A stretch of 64,000 bases of DNA. It comes from an uncultured Clostridia bacterium. GTDB taxonomy: Bacteria; Bacillota; Clostridia; CAKSNL01; HGM11501. Shown here in pieces: positions 33,996-40,896 of the stretch (the first letter of the stretch is position 1; every line of letters begins with the position of its first letter). Under the pieces are notes generated by a model, which had not been told where the DNA came from, did not search any database, and saw only the letters and a list, made by a program, of their open reading frames with translations. The translations under genes and the position numbers were made by a program. The stretch spans positions 1 through 64,000 of the forward strand of contig CAKSNL010000004.1 of assembly GCA_934476235.1 (NCBI GenBank), written 5' to 3'.

Positions 33996-34029
33996 AAGAG
34001 GGTGTGCTTCAGAGCACACCCTCTTTTTT
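33994..34029. terminator. Bidirectional terminator (GTGTGCT stem)
   Basis: A 15-bp stem aaaagagggtgtgct / agcacaccctctttt with a tcag loop, closing the AraC gene on one strand and the decayed tautomerase on the other. Confidence 0.9.
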
Positions 34030-34252
34030 AGTTGCGGACTTTTCCGTCCAATATCACAACATTGTCCATATTCGGGCGGATCTCATTTCCTGCGACTTCG
34101 CCCTGTTTTTCCGGAGCAGCCTCTTCGAGCGAGATAGTGACCGCCTCCGGCGGACAGCCCCACTCATTTACAAATATCTTTTCTATCTTTTGGATGACTT
34201 TCTTTTTCGTTTTGCCGTCCTTAGGAAACGACCTGATCGCAATATACTGTAT
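34028..34252 (-). pseudogene. Decayed 4-oxalocrotonate-tautomerase-family gene with ATA in place of the start
   Basis: A 74-codon open frame reads QYIAIRSFPKDGKTKKKVI, then EWGCPPEAVTISLEE and EIRPNMDNVVILDGK, the usual pattern of small tautomerases in anaerobes. An aaaggag site stands 7 bases before the codon ATA, where ATG is expected, and the next codon is CAG (Gln) where the catalytic N-terminal Pro is expected. A stop lies in frame just upstream. So either the gene is dead or it uses AUA and lacks the catalytic base. It follows the rubrerythrin stop by 19 bases, probably in the same transcript. Confidence 0.7.
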
Positions 34253-34271
34253 CTTTTATCTCCTTTTATCA

Positions 34272-34811
34272 TCAATAGTTTTCGGCGCGAACCTCAAAAT
34301 AACTCTGCGGATGGGCACAGGTCGGGCAAACATCGGGCGCCTTGGTGCCGACAACGATGTGTCCGCAGTTGCGGCATTCCCACACCTTGACCTCGCTCTT
34401 TTCAAAGACCTTTGCGGTCTCAACGTTTGCCAAAAGCGCTCTGTAGCGCTCCTCGTGGTGCTTTTCGATCTCCCCGACAAGGCGGAATTTTGCCGCCAGC
34501 TCGGAAAATCCCTCTTCCTCCGCAGTTTTTGCAAATCCCTCGTACATATCGGTCCATTCATAGTTTTCCCCGTCCGCCGCGGCAGCAAGGTTTTCTTTCG
34601 TATCGCCAATTCCGGAAAGCTCGCGGAACCACATTTTAGCGTGCTCCTTTTCGTTATCGGCAGTCTTTAAAAACAGTGCGGCGATCTGCTCATATCCCTC
34701 TTTTTTTGCCTTGCTCGCAAAATATGTATATTTGTTGCGCGCCTGCGATTCACCGGCAAATGCCGCTTCAAGGTTTTTCTCCGTTTTCGTTCCGGTATAC
34801 TTATTTGCCAT
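34272..34811 (-). CDS. rbr: Rubrerythrin
   Basis: A 179-residue protein of normal order: a ferritin-like diiron domain (about 1-140; AGESQARNKYTYFASKAK, DNEKEHAKMWFREL, EIEKHHEERY supply the Glu/His ligands), then a C-terminal rubredoxin domain (WECRNCGH and CPTCAHPQSYF). Rubrerythrin reduces hydrogen peroxide to water with NAD(P)H-derived electrons in anaerobes. It has a strong sigma-A promoter and is followed by the decayed tautomerase. Confidence 0.95.
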   Translation of the reverse strand: MANKYTGTKTEKNLEAAFAGESQARNKYTYFASKAKKEGYEQIAALFLKTADNEKEHAKMWFRELSGIGDTKENLAAAADGENYEWTDMYEGFAKTAEEEGFSELAAKFRLVGEIEKHHEERYRALLANVETAKVFEKSEVKVWECRNCGHIVVGTKAPDVCPTCAHPQSYFEVRAENY

Positions 34812-34861
34812 ATTGATTACCCCTTTCGTTTTCAGCCCGGCACATCTGCCGGTTTTTTTAC

Positions 34862-34890
34862 AGTATATAACTTCCGTCCGCCCTTGTCAA
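34862..34890 (-). promoter_or_regulatory. Consensus promoter of rubrerythrin
   Basis: Minus-strand TTGACA (34885-34890), 17 bp, TATACT (34862-34867). Confidence 0.9.
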
Positions 34891-34903
34891 GCGAAATTGC
34901 CTA

Positions 34904-34932
34904 TTGAAAAATCCACCGCTTTGTACTATAAT
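34904..34932 (+). promoter_or_regulatory. Promoter of the ATC-hydrolase-like operon
   Basis: TTGAAA (34904-34909), 17 bp, TATAAT (34927-34932), back to back with the rubrerythrin promoter. Confidence 0.9.
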
Positions 34933-34935
34933 TAT

Positions 34936-34953
34936 GGTTAGTGAGTTCTAACC
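34936..34953 (+). promoter_or_regulatory. Operator-like palindrome GGTTAG-n6-CTAACC
   Basis: A perfect 6-bp inverted repeat with a 6-base centre begins 3 bases after the -10 box, over the expected transcription start. The position is right for a repressor such as a TetR- or MarR-type protein, though no such gene is adjacent. Confidence 0.5.
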
Positions 34954-34972
34954 GGTCAAAGGAGGAATAAAA

Positions 34973-35587
34973 ATGAAAAAGAGCTATCTTATCAAAAGCT
35001 TCGAAAAGACGTTATCGGAGCGCTTCCCCGAAAAGGCGGACGGGCTTTATGCCGCATTTTCCGAGCGGCTTATCGCGCTGCGGCGCGAAAACGCCGGCGC
35101 GTCAAAAGAGCTTTTACTTCACTTGGAACGGCAGATACTGCCCGGCATCGCAATCTACGAGACATTGCAAAAGGCAATGGATAAGGGCGAAGCGTTAAAA
35201 ACCGTGCACGGCTATGTGGAGGAGCATGCGCAAAGCTCAAGAAAGCTTTTCCTTTTTCTTATGCACATTCCCGGACTTTACAAAAAGGTACCGGCAATCT
35301 TTTCAAAGCAGGCGCCGAAGCTTTTCGGCGAGGCTGCCTCATTTGCCGCAAACGAGATCAAGACCTCCGGCGGAGTCTGGCGGATCGACATGATAAAATG
35401 CCCGTATCACGACTTTTGCTTAAAATATAACTGTCCCGAGCTCTGCCGCTGCTTTTGCGACAGTGACGATATCGCCTATGACAACCTTCATCCGAAGCTT
35501 TACTGGCACAGAACGAAAACACTCGGGCGCGGCGACGAAAAGTGTGACTTCTGCCTTAAATTAAGAGAGGACAGTGACGGTAAATGA
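34973..35587 (+). CDS. L-2-amino-thiazoline-4-carboxylate-hydrolase-like protein (copy 1)
   Basis: A 204-residue cytoplasmic protein. The helical N-terminal half is followed by a Cys-rich block: IKCPYHDFCLKYNCPELC, CFCDSDDIAYDNLHPKLYW, TLGRGDEKCDFCL. This Cys pattern with a C-terminal CDFC is that of the ATC-hydrolase-like family, named for an enzyme of thiazoline-to-cysteine breakdown; the actual substrates of most members are unknown. The start follows an aaaggaggaataaaa site. The ATG of the next gene overlaps its stop. Confidence 0.6.
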   Translation: MKKSYLIKSFEKTLSERFPEKADGLYAAFSERLIALRRENAGASKELLLHLERQILPGIAIYETLQKAMDKGEALKTVHGYVEEHAQSSRKLFLFLMHIPGLYKKVPAIFSKQAPKLFGEAASFAANEIKTSGGVWRIDMIKCPYHDFCLKYNCPELCRCFCDSDDIAYDNLHPKLYWHRTKTLGRGDEKCDFCLKLREDSDGK

Positions 35588-36219
35588 GATATTTAAGTAT
35601 TCCGCTTGCCATGTGGGCGCTTTTTGAAAGGTCCTTCAGAAAGCACCTTTCTTCCGAATTCGGGCTTGATGAAAAAGCGGCAGTCTCCGTTTCCAAAAAA
35701 GCGAAAGAAAAATATAAAAAAATCATACGTTCTCTCCCCCAATTTGAAAAGGACGACCGCTTTAAGGTAAACATCGTAAACTGCGCCATGCTCTGCTCGT
35801 TTGTTCTCTCCATGCCGGAAAGACCGGGTGTTGAAGAGCTTACCGGCTATTACGCAAAAGCCATGATGACAGGTATGATGAAATGGTTTTGCAAAAAAAG
35901 CGGAAAGAAAAAGTTCAGCGCATCAGACATTGCGGCAATGAAAAAGACCGCCGCAAGAAGATATGCCGACCGCAACCCGTATTCGTGGAACATGGAATAC
36001 TATGAGTATTCCGATGGAAGCGGATACGAGGCGCGCTTTTTTACATGCGGAATCTGCGCTCTTACCAAAAAGCTCGGGCTTTTTGACCTTACGCCGGCGC
36101 TCTGCCGGCTTGATTACACGATGAGCGAAGCCGGCGGCGCGTCCGATTTCGTGCGCGAATACACCCTTGCCTCCGGCGGAAAATACTGCGACTGCGGATA
36201 CAAAAAGCACACGGTGTAA
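35584..36219 (+). CDS. L-2-amino-thiazoline-4-carboxylate-hydrolase-like protein (copy 2)
   Basis: A 211-residue paralogue of the gene before it, overlapping by 4 bases. The family block is clearer here: FTCGICALTKKLGLFDLTP, CRLDYTMSEAGGASDFVRE and a closing CDCGYKK. It opens with a hydrophobic YLSIPLAMWALFE. Two members in tandem could form a heteromer. Tight coupling and a shared promoter beside rubrerythrin hint at a thiol or sulfur role, which is inference. Confidence 0.65.
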   Translation: MRYLSIPLAMWALFERSFRKHLSSEFGLDEKAAVSVSKKAKEKYKKIIRSLPQFEKDDRFKVNIVNCAMLCSFVLSMPERPGVEELTGYYAKAMMTGMMKWFCKKSGKKKFSASDIAAMKKTAARRYADRNPYSWNMEYYEYSDGSGYEARFFTCGICALTKKLGLFDLTPALCRLDYTMSEAGGASDFVREYTLASGGKYCDCGYKKHTV

Positions 36220-36234
36220 CCGTGTGCTTTTTAA
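36202..36234 (+). terminator. Terminator of the ATC-hydrolase-like operon
   Basis: Stem aaaaagcacacggt / accgtgtgcttttt enclosing the stop codon. Confidence 0.85.
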
Positions 36235-36237
36235 ATT

Positions 36238-36269
36238 AAAAGAGGTTTGCACATGTGCAAACCTCTTTT
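36238..36269. terminator. Perfect 16-bp palindrome, terminator of the perR operon
   Basis: aaaagaggtttgcaca is followed directly by its reverse complement; T-runs on both strands allow bidirectional use. Confidence 0.85.
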
Positions 36270-36275
36270 GCTGTC

Positions 36276-36821
36276 TTAACCAAAGTATCTTTTTAATAAT
36301 CCCTCGAATGCTCTGCCGTGCCTTGCCTCGTCGCGCGCCATCTCATGAACGGTGTCGTGGATAGCGTCAAGTCCCTCTTCCTTGGCAAGCTTTGCAAGCT
36401 GAGTCTTGCCCTCTGTTGCGCCGTGCTCCGCCATAACGCGCATTTCAAGATTCTTCTTTGTAGAGTCGGTCACAACATCGCCCAAAAGCTCCGCGAACTT
36501 CGCCGCATGTTCCGCCTCTTCGTAAGCCGCCTTCTCCCAGTAGAGCGCGATCTCGGGATAGCCCTCTCTTGCCGCAACTCTCGCCATCGCAAGATACATG
36601 CCGACCTCGGTGCACTCACCCGTGAAGTTCGCCTCAAGACCTTCTCTTATTTCCTTCTTAACGTCCTTTGCAACACCTACCGTGTGCTCTGCCGCCCAAA
36701 CCATCTCGGTCTCTTCAACTGCCTTGAACTTAGAGCCCGGAACGCCGCACTGGGGGCACTTTTCGGGAGGAGTATCTCCCTCGTGAACATAACCGCAAAC
36801 AGGACAAACAAACTTTTTCAT
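36276..36821 (-). CDS. Reverse rubrerythrin (N-terminal rubredoxin, C-terminal diiron domain)
   Basis: A 181-residue protein with reversed domain order: rubredoxin (about 1-38; VCPVCGYVHEG and CPQCGVPGSKF), then a ferritin-like four-helix domain (about 45-181; NFTGECTEVGMYLAMAR, YEEAEHAAKFAELL, EMARDEARHGRAFEGLL). In clostridia this type acts as an NADH-dependent peroxidase under PerR control. The start is the Met with GAGG 8 bases upstream rather than one directly abutting it. It follows perR by 17 bases, so the operon is perR-rbr. Confidence 0.9.
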   Translation of the reverse strand: MKKFVCPVCGYVHEGDTPPEKCPQCGVPGSKFKAVEETEMVWAAEHTVGVAKDVKKEIREGLEANFTGECTEVGMYLAMARVAAREGYPEIALYWEKAAYEEAEHAAKFAELLGDVVTDSTKKNLEMRVMAEHGATEGKTQLAKLAKEEGLDAIHDTVHEMARDEARHGRAFEGLLKRYFG

Positions 36822-36838
36822 AACCATAACCTCTTTCT

Positions 36839-37234
36839 TTAATTTATTTTATTATCATCGGAAACTATGCACTCGGGGCATATTCCGCGAAAATCAATTG
36901 TATAGCCGGTGATTAAAAATCCCGAACCCTCTGCCATGCGCTCTGCCAGGTCCTCCTCGTAGGGAACCGGAAGGTCAAAAACCCTTTTGCATTTCTCACA
37001 CGTTATGTGGTAGTGCCCTTCGGTGTTCCCGTCAAACCTTGCCGTGTCGCCGGTAAGCTTCAAAAGCTCGCCCGATGCCGTCAGCTGCTCTAAATTCCTG
37101 TATACTGTCGCGAGGCTGAGCTCCGGAATTTCATCTTTTAATTTAAGATATACCCACTCGGCGGTCGGGTGGCTTTTTGTCCCCCTTATCACCTTTAGTA
37201 TCCTGTCCCTCTTGGGACTTTTCTTAAGCTTCAT
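36839..37234 (-). CDS. perR: PerR/Fur-family peroxide or metal regulator
   Basis: A 131-residue Fur-family protein. The winged-helix region (to about 75) includes HPTAEWVYLKLK and LSLATVYRNLEQL. The metal domain has the HYHITCEKCKRVFDL motif with a second CPEC pair for structural zinc. I call it PerR rather than Fur because a peroxide-scavenging rubrerythrin follows it in the operon and its own promoter carries a Fur/PerR-type box. The start follows aaggag. Confidence 0.85.
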   Translation of the reverse strand: MKLKKSPKRDRILKVIRGTKSHPTAEWVYLKLKDEIPELSLATVYRNLEQLTASGELLKLTGDTARFDGNTEGHYHITCEKCKRVFDLPVPYEEDLAERMAEGSGFLITGYTIDFRGICPECIVSDDNKIN

Positions 37235-37243
37235 TTTAACTCC

Positions 37244-37274
37244 TTAATAATGATAATCGTTATCGTTATTAATA
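37244..37274 (-). promoter_or_regulatory. PerR/Fur box over the perR transcription start
   Basis: An A/T-rich inverted repeat containing tgataatcgttatcg, close to the Fur-family 7-1-7 consensus, lying between the -10 box and the start codon. It predicts autoregulation of perR and co-regulation of the reverse rubrerythrin. Confidence 0.75.
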
Positions 37275-37302
37275 ATATAACACATCTCTTTCATTTTGTC
37301 AA
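37274..37302 (-). promoter_or_regulatory. Promoter of the perR operon
   Basis: Minus-strand TTGACA (37297-37302), 17 bp, TATATT (37274-37279). Confidence 0.85.
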
Positions 37303-37312
37303 GCACTTTTTT

Positions 37313-37351
37313 AAAAAAATAAGCATGGAAAATTTCCGTGCTTATTTTTTC
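37313..37351. terminator. Terminator after truncated sigG
   Basis: Stem aaaaaataagcaYgga with short loop and T-runs on both sides, 5 bases after the sigG stop. Confidence 0.8.
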
Positions 37352-37355
37352 ACCT

Positions 37356-37655
37356 TTATACATTCATCGGCACCGCGTACGTACTGAACTGCACGTTCTG
37401 ACCAAGGTCGAAATTGTCGATTGCTTTGATGAGCCCGATACATCCGACCTGAAAAAGATCGTCCGGCGACGCGCCGCGCGATGAAAACCTCTGTATTATG
37501 CTTAAGACAAGCCTTAAGTTTCCCTGCGTGAAAGTCTCGCGCGCCTCACGGTCGCCCTCCTTTATCTTTTTTAAGAGCTCCGCTTTTTCTTTTGCCGACA
37601 AAACGGGGAGCTTTGATGTGTTGACTCCGCAGATTTCCACCCTATTAAGATACAT
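37356..37655 (-). pseudogene. sigG: Truncated forespore sigma factor sigma-G
   Basis: The 99 codons match the N-terminus of sigma-G very closely: VEICGVNTSKLPVLSAKEK, then NLRLVLSIIQRFSSRG, DDLFQVGCIGLIKAIDNF and FSTYAVPM. After that come only NV and a stop. Full-length sigma-G has about 255-260 residues; here the end of region 2 and all of regions 3 and 4 are missing, so it could bind core polymerase but could not recognise the -35. The terminator follows at once, so no remainder exists downstream. The start is the Met with AAGGG 8 bases upstream. Order and spacing (spoIIGA, sigE, sigG) are the classic ones. Confidence 0.85.
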
Positions 37656-37668
37656 ATAAAACACCCTT

Positions 37669-38370
37669 TCAGCTTAATTTCGCAATATCCTTTTTCAGCT
37701 TTATGAGTATTCTCTTCTCCAATCTTGAAATATAGCTCTGCGATATGCCGAGCATATCCGCGACCTCTTTTTGCGTGAGCTCCTCTTTGCCGTCGAGTCC
37801 GAACCTTAAATTCATTATCGTCCGTTCCCGAGAGCCTAAGCGTGTTACCGCGTCGGTAAGAATCTTTTTTTCCGCCTCGGACTCTATCCCGCGGTTCACA
37901 ATATCGTCGTCCGTTCCTAAAAGCTCGGAAAGCAAAAGCTCGTTTCCGTCCCAGTCGGTGTTTAAAGGCTCGTCCAAAGATATCTCCGAGCGCTGATTGC
38001 TGCTTTTTCTCAAGTACATTAAAATTTCGTTTTCGATGCACCTTGAAGCATAAGTCGCAAGCTTGATGTTTTTGCCCGTATTGAATGTGCCGATTGCCTT
38101 GATCAGCCCGATCGAGCCGATGGATACCAGGTCCTCCGTGCCGATGCCGGTGTTGTCAAACCTTCGCGCAATGTAGACCACGAGCCTCAAATTCCGCTCA
38201 ATGAGCTCTCTTTTGGCATCCTCGTCGCCCTGTTCAAGTTTTTTTAATAAAACCGCCTCCTCATCTTTATCAAGCGGTGGCGGAAGTGGTGCCGCACCGC
38301 CTATGTAATAGATTTCGCCTTCACAAAATATGTTCTTCAAAAACTCCAGTATTGCTTTTAATCCTTTCAA
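37669..38370 (-). CDS. sigE: Mother-cell sigma factor sigma-E, pro-form
   Basis: A 233-residue sigma-70 protein. The TTG at 38370, 8 bases after GGAGG, is preferred over a GTG that abuts it. Residues 1 to about 25 are the amphipathic pro-sequence, ending at EIYYIGG, where SpoIIGA cleaves. Region 2 (NLRLVVYIARRFDNTGIG, EDLVSIGSIGLIKAI) and region 4 (LGSRERTIMNLRFGL, LTQKEVADMLGISQSYISRLEKRI) are complete. It directs early mother-cell transcription in sporulation. The reading frame overlaps the end of spoIIGA by 50 bases. Confidence 0.92.
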   Translation of the reverse strand: MKGLKAILEFLKNIFCEGEIYYIGGAAPLPPPLDKDEEAVLLKKLEQGDEDAKRELIERNLRLVVYIARRFDNTGIGTEDLVSIGSIGLIKAIGTFNTGKNIKLATYASRCIENEILMYLRKSSNQRSEISLDEPLNTDWDGNELLLSELLGTDDDIVNRGIESEAEKKILTDAVTRLGSRERTIMNLRFGLDGKEELTQKEVADMLGISQSYISRLEKRILIKLKKDIAKLS

Positions 38371-39145
38371 AAAAAGCACCTCCGATCAATGCGTTAAAGC
38401 TTCCGTTTTCCGAGAGCCTCTCTTTTGTTATGCCTATTGCCGCGTCCCCGGCAAAATACGAGCCGGACTCCGAAAAGACCACCCTGTCCGGCACAAAAAG
38501 GGAAAGCTCCGCCGTGCCGGATGCGGTTTTAATGCTGAAACTATGCGCCCCGGTCTTTACCTTTTCCGGGAAGATGTCCTCAGCGATGATGACGGAAAGC
38601 CCCGTGACGGGATCTATCGCCCTGTTTCCGCTGTCATAAAGCGCCGTGAAGCGGTAAACCTCTCCCCCTTTCAGTACGGCAAGCTTTATGTATTCGCTCC
38701 GGCGCGCTCTGCCCATCTTCGATTCCGCAATCAAAAACGCCGTGCCGGATAACGCGATTCCCGCTCCCGACAGTAATATGGGCTTGTCAAAATATATGAC
38801 GGAGCCCGAAATATGACCGCCGCCCGAAAATAAAGCAAGCGCATATGCCGCACCGCCGGATACCGCGAAGGCGAGGAAAAAAACGGCAAATTGCCTTAAG
38901 AACGCCTTCACGGAATAAAACCCGTCCGCCGCCCATGTCATAAGAATAAGCGCAAGCGCCCTCGGCAAAAGCGAGTCAAAAGCGGCAAAGATTGCGGCAA
39001 AAACCGCATATCCCGCCCCGAAAAGCGCGGCGGATAAGCACCTTATGATCCTTATTCTTCCCCCGGAGATGCGCTCAGCCAAGAGGACGATAAAAAAATC
39101 GAATATGAGATTTTCCAGAAAATAAACGTCAATGTATAAAACCAT
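38321..39145 (-). CDS. spoIIGA: Sigma-E processing peptidase SpoIIGA
   Basis: A 274-residue protein. Five N-terminal helices start at MVLYIDVYFLENLIFDFF. The C-terminal aspartic-protease-like domain begins at about 140 and carries ALYDSGNRAIDPVTG with the catalytic Asp. It cleaves pro-sigma-E at the septum. The start is clear from family alignment, but there is no ribosome site: a TATAAT lies just 6 bases before the ATG, which implies a leaderless transcript. It stands divergent from lepB. Confidence 0.88.
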   Translation of the reverse strand: MVLYIDVYFLENLIFDFFIVLLAERISGGRIRIIRCLSAALFGAGYAVFAAIFAAFDSLLPRALALILMTWAADGFYSVKAFLRQFAVFFLAFAVSGGAAYALALFSGGGHISGSVIYFDKPILLSGAGIALSGTAFLIAESKMGRARRSEYIKLAVLKGGEVYRFTALYDSGNRAIDPVTGLSVIIAEDIFPEKVKTGAHSFSIKTASGTAELSLFVPDRVVFSESGSYFAGDAAIGITKERLSENGSFNALIGGAFFERIKSNTGVFEEHIL

Positions 39146-39151
39146 AATTAG

Positions 39152-39171
39152 ATTATACCGCCGCACGGCGG
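39152..39171 (-). promoter_or_regulatory. -10 box and adjoining inverted repeat of spoIIGA
   Basis: Minus-strand TATAAT (39152-39157) sits 6 bases from the spoIIGA ATG, with the palindrome CCGCCG-tg-CGGCGG (39158-39171) touching it. No -35 is evident. A partial Spo0A-like tgtcg element lies further upstream, which I do not consider proven. Confidence 0.55.
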
Positions 39172-39238
39172 ATTTTTCTGTCGTTTCGGGGCGATGAGCC
39201 GCGCAAAATTTTATGACAAAAAGATACTTATTTCTCAC

Positions 39239-39267
39239 TTGACTATTTTGTCCGGCTGTAATATAAT
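39239..39267 (+). promoter_or_regulatory. Promoter of lepB
   Basis: TTGACT (39239-39244), 17 bp, TATAAT (39262-39267). Confidence 0.85.
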
Positions 39268-39301
39268 AAAACAGAATATAATATGAAAGAGGATCGTTCA
39301 A

Positions 39302-39883
39302 TTGAAAGTATTAAAAGAAATCGGCAGCTGGATCGCATATATCGCGGTTGCCTTTGTCATCGCTTCGCTTCTTAACGTTTTTGTTTTTCAGATAACGCGC
39401 GTTTCCGGCTCCTCCATGGTGCCGACCCTTCATAACGGCGACCTTTATATCATTTCCAAAATCGGAAATATTACAAAGTCGGTTCCCGAGGCGGGCGATA
39501 TTATAGTAATCGACAGCAGGACGGACCGTATCAGGTCGCTGGCGGACGATTTTACCGATATTCCAAAGTACAATGCGCTCACGACCTTTGTCCGCCACTC
39601 GGCTGACGATATTTACTGGGTTAAAAGAGTCATCGGTCTCCCGGGGGACGTTATAGAGCTTTCCGGCGGAAAGGTTATTAAAAACGGCGTCGTGCTTTCT
39701 GAGGATTACATAAATAAAGAAGAGTATCCCGATTATCCGGACATGGAAATCACCGTGCCCGAGGGGTATCTCTGGGTCATGGGCGATAACCGCAATCACT
39801 CGTCCGACAGCCGCGTTATCGGATGCGTTCCGGTACAGAACGTTATCGGCAAGCTTAAATTCCGTCTTAAAAGCGGAAGATAA
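39302..39883 (+). CDS. lepB: Type I signal peptidase
   Basis: A 193-residue S26 peptidase with TTG start (agagg upstream). One N-terminal helix (about 10-30) is followed by SGSSMVPTL (nucleophile Ser38) and YWVKRVIGLPGD (general-base Lys108), then GDNRNHSSDSRVIG (box E). It removes signal peptides on the outer face of the membrane. It is a conventional Ser-Lys enzyme, in contrast to the Ser-His protein at 6571-7029. Confidence 0.93.
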   Translation: MKVLKEIGSWIAYIAVAFVIASLLNVFVFQITRVSGSSMVPTLHNGDLYIISKIGNITKSVPEAGDIIVIDSRTDRIRSLADDFTDIPKYNALTTFVRHSADDIYWVKRVIGLPGDVIELSGGKVIKNGVVLSEDYINKEEYPDYPDMEITVPEGYLWVMGDNRNHSSDSRVIGCVPVQNVIGKLKFRLKSGR

Positions 39884-39921
39884 AGTAGCGTTTTGGGCAT
39901 AATAACACCGGAGGTGGACTT

Positions 39922-40365
39922 ATGGATAAAAAAGTATCCGATTCGCGCACGGAGCAGGTGCAGATATTAAATCAGTCGAACATCAACGGGTTCGGCAGAC
40001 TTTTCGGCGGTCAGCTCATGCAGTGGATTGACGTGGTCGCTGCGGTTACCGCGCGCCGTCATTCGGAAAAGAATGTGACGACCGTTTTGGTTGACCGGCT
40101 GGAGTTTAAAAAACCCGCAAGAGTCAACAACACGCTCGTGTTGAACGGGTATATAACCTACGTCGGCAAAACGTCGATGGAGGTATGCGTGGAGACGTAT
40201 ATCGAGTCGCTCTCGGGCGAGCGCACGCTTATCAATACGGCTTACGTCGTCATGGTCGCACTGGATGAGAACGACAGCCCCACCCCCGTTCCCGGTCTTA
40301 TTTTAACGACGGACTCCGAACGCGCAAAGTGGGAGGAAGCGAAGAAGAGACGGGCAAAAAAATAA
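39922..40365 (+). CDS. Acyl-CoA thioesterase, hot-dog fold (YciA/YkhA type)
   Basis: A 147-residue protein starting after ggaggtggactt. NINGFGRLFGGQLMQWIDVVAAVTARRH is the hot-dog helix with the catalytic region. The length and C-terminal basic tail fit the cytoplasmic acyl-CoA thioesterases that hydrolyse CoA esters. It lies 38 bases after lepB and may be in its transcript. Confidence 0.88.
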   Translation: MDKKVSDSRTEQVQILNQSNINGFGRLFGGQLMQWIDVVAAVTARRHSEKNVTTVLVDRLEFKKPARVNNTLVLNGYITYVGKTSMEVCVETYIESLSGERTLINTAYVVMVALDENDSPTPVPGLILTTDSERAKWEEAKKRRAKK

Positions 40366-40384
40366 AAGTCGGGCAGAATTTTGC

Positions 40385-40413
40385 TTGACTTTTATTTTAA
40401 GATGTGGTACAAT
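40385..40413 (+). promoter_or_regulatory. Promoter of tRNA-Val
   Basis: TTGACT (40385-40390), 17 bp, TACAAT (40408-40413), ending 9 bases before the tRNA. Confidence 0.85.
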
Positions 40414-40422
40414 AATGCCTAC

Positions 40423-40498
40423 GGGAGTTTAGCTCAGCTGGGAGAGCATCTGCCTTACAAGCAGAGGGTCATAGGTTCGAGCCCTATAACTCCCACCA
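40423..40498 (+). tRNA. tRNA-Val (anticodon TAC)
   Basis: A complete cloverleaf: acceptor gggagtt/aactccc, anticodon stem tctgc/gcaga with loop cttacaa (anticodon TAC, Val), T arm ataggttcgagccctat, and encoded CCA at 40496-40498. Its 3' end is copied again at 40606-40628. Confidence 0.95.
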
Positions 40499-40539
40499 AA
40501 AAATACGGTATGCCGTTTACGGTGTGCCGTATTTTTTAG
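40499..40539 (+). terminator. Terminator of tRNA-Val
   Basis: Stem aaaatacggtatgcc / ggtgtgccgtatttt (with G-T pairs) and a T6 run. Most of it belongs to the direct repeat that recurs at 40808. Confidence 0.8.
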
Positions 40540-40592
40540 TATGCCGATTATTATAGGGCTCGAACCTTGGCGTGACGTCAGTAGGGGTGCAC
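40505..40592 (+). repeat. 88-bp direct repeat, copy A, containing an inverted tRNA-Val T-arm
   Basis: This segment recurs at 40808-40895 with one mismatch, at a period of 303 bp. It includes tagggctcgaacc, the reverse complement of the T-arm of the neighbouring tRNA-Val, and ends in ggggtgcac. Confidence 0.9.
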
Positions 40593-40605
40593 CCAGGGTG
40601 CACCC

Positions 40606-40628
40606 TTCGAGCCCTATAACTCCCACCA
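40606..40628 (+). repeat. Duplicated 3' end of tRNA-Val
   Basis: 23 bases identical to 40476-40498, from the T loop to the CCA. Duplicated tRNA 3' ends are the usual scar of integration at a tRNA attachment site, but no integrase gene is present. Confidence 0.8.
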
Positions 40629-40631
40629 CGT

Positions 40632-40668
40632 CGGAACAAGCCGGAGCTTGTTCCGATTTTTTTATTAA
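40632..40668 (+). terminator. Terminator-like hairpin after the tRNA-Val fragment
   Basis: cggaacaagc / gcttgttccg with a short loop and a T7 run directly behind the duplicated tRNA end. The remaining bases to 40807 hold no supportable gene: both strands show only short frames running through repeats. Confidence 0.75.
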
Positions 40669-40807
40669 AAAATCTTCCGCAAGCTCCGTGAGTTCCTCCT
40701 TTTCGCAAAAAGGCTCGCTCTCCTTCGCCTGTTCGCTTGCAAGCGCGCTCACGTACGGCTCCCGGTCGCTACCACCTTTTTGCGGATGCGCCTCACGGCG
40801 CAAATAC

Positions 40808-40895
40808 ACGGTATACCGTTTACGGTGTGCCGTATTTTTTAGTATGCCGATTATTATAGGGCTCGAACCTTGGCGTGACGTCAGTAGGGGTGCAC
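40808..40895 (+). repeat. 88-bp direct repeat, copy B
   Basis: Second copy of the 40505-40592 element, including the inverted T-arm segment and the outward hairpin. No second tRNA 3' end follows this copy. Confidence 0.9.
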
Positions 40896-40896
40896 T

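Noticed and set aside
39172..39200. Spo0A box upstream of spoIIGA
   Set aside because: Only five of seven bases match and the spacing to the -10 box does not follow the known arrangement.
39146..39301. N-terminal extension of SpoIIGA by 52 codons
   Set aside because: It would cross the lepB promoter region and lacks similarity to SpoIIGA, whose family start is the Met at 39145.
40429..40809. A 126-codon minus-strand frame across tRNA-Val and its repeats
   Set aside because: It runs through the tRNA, a terminator and the direct repeats, has no ribosome site, and its codons follow the repeat pattern rather than a protein family.
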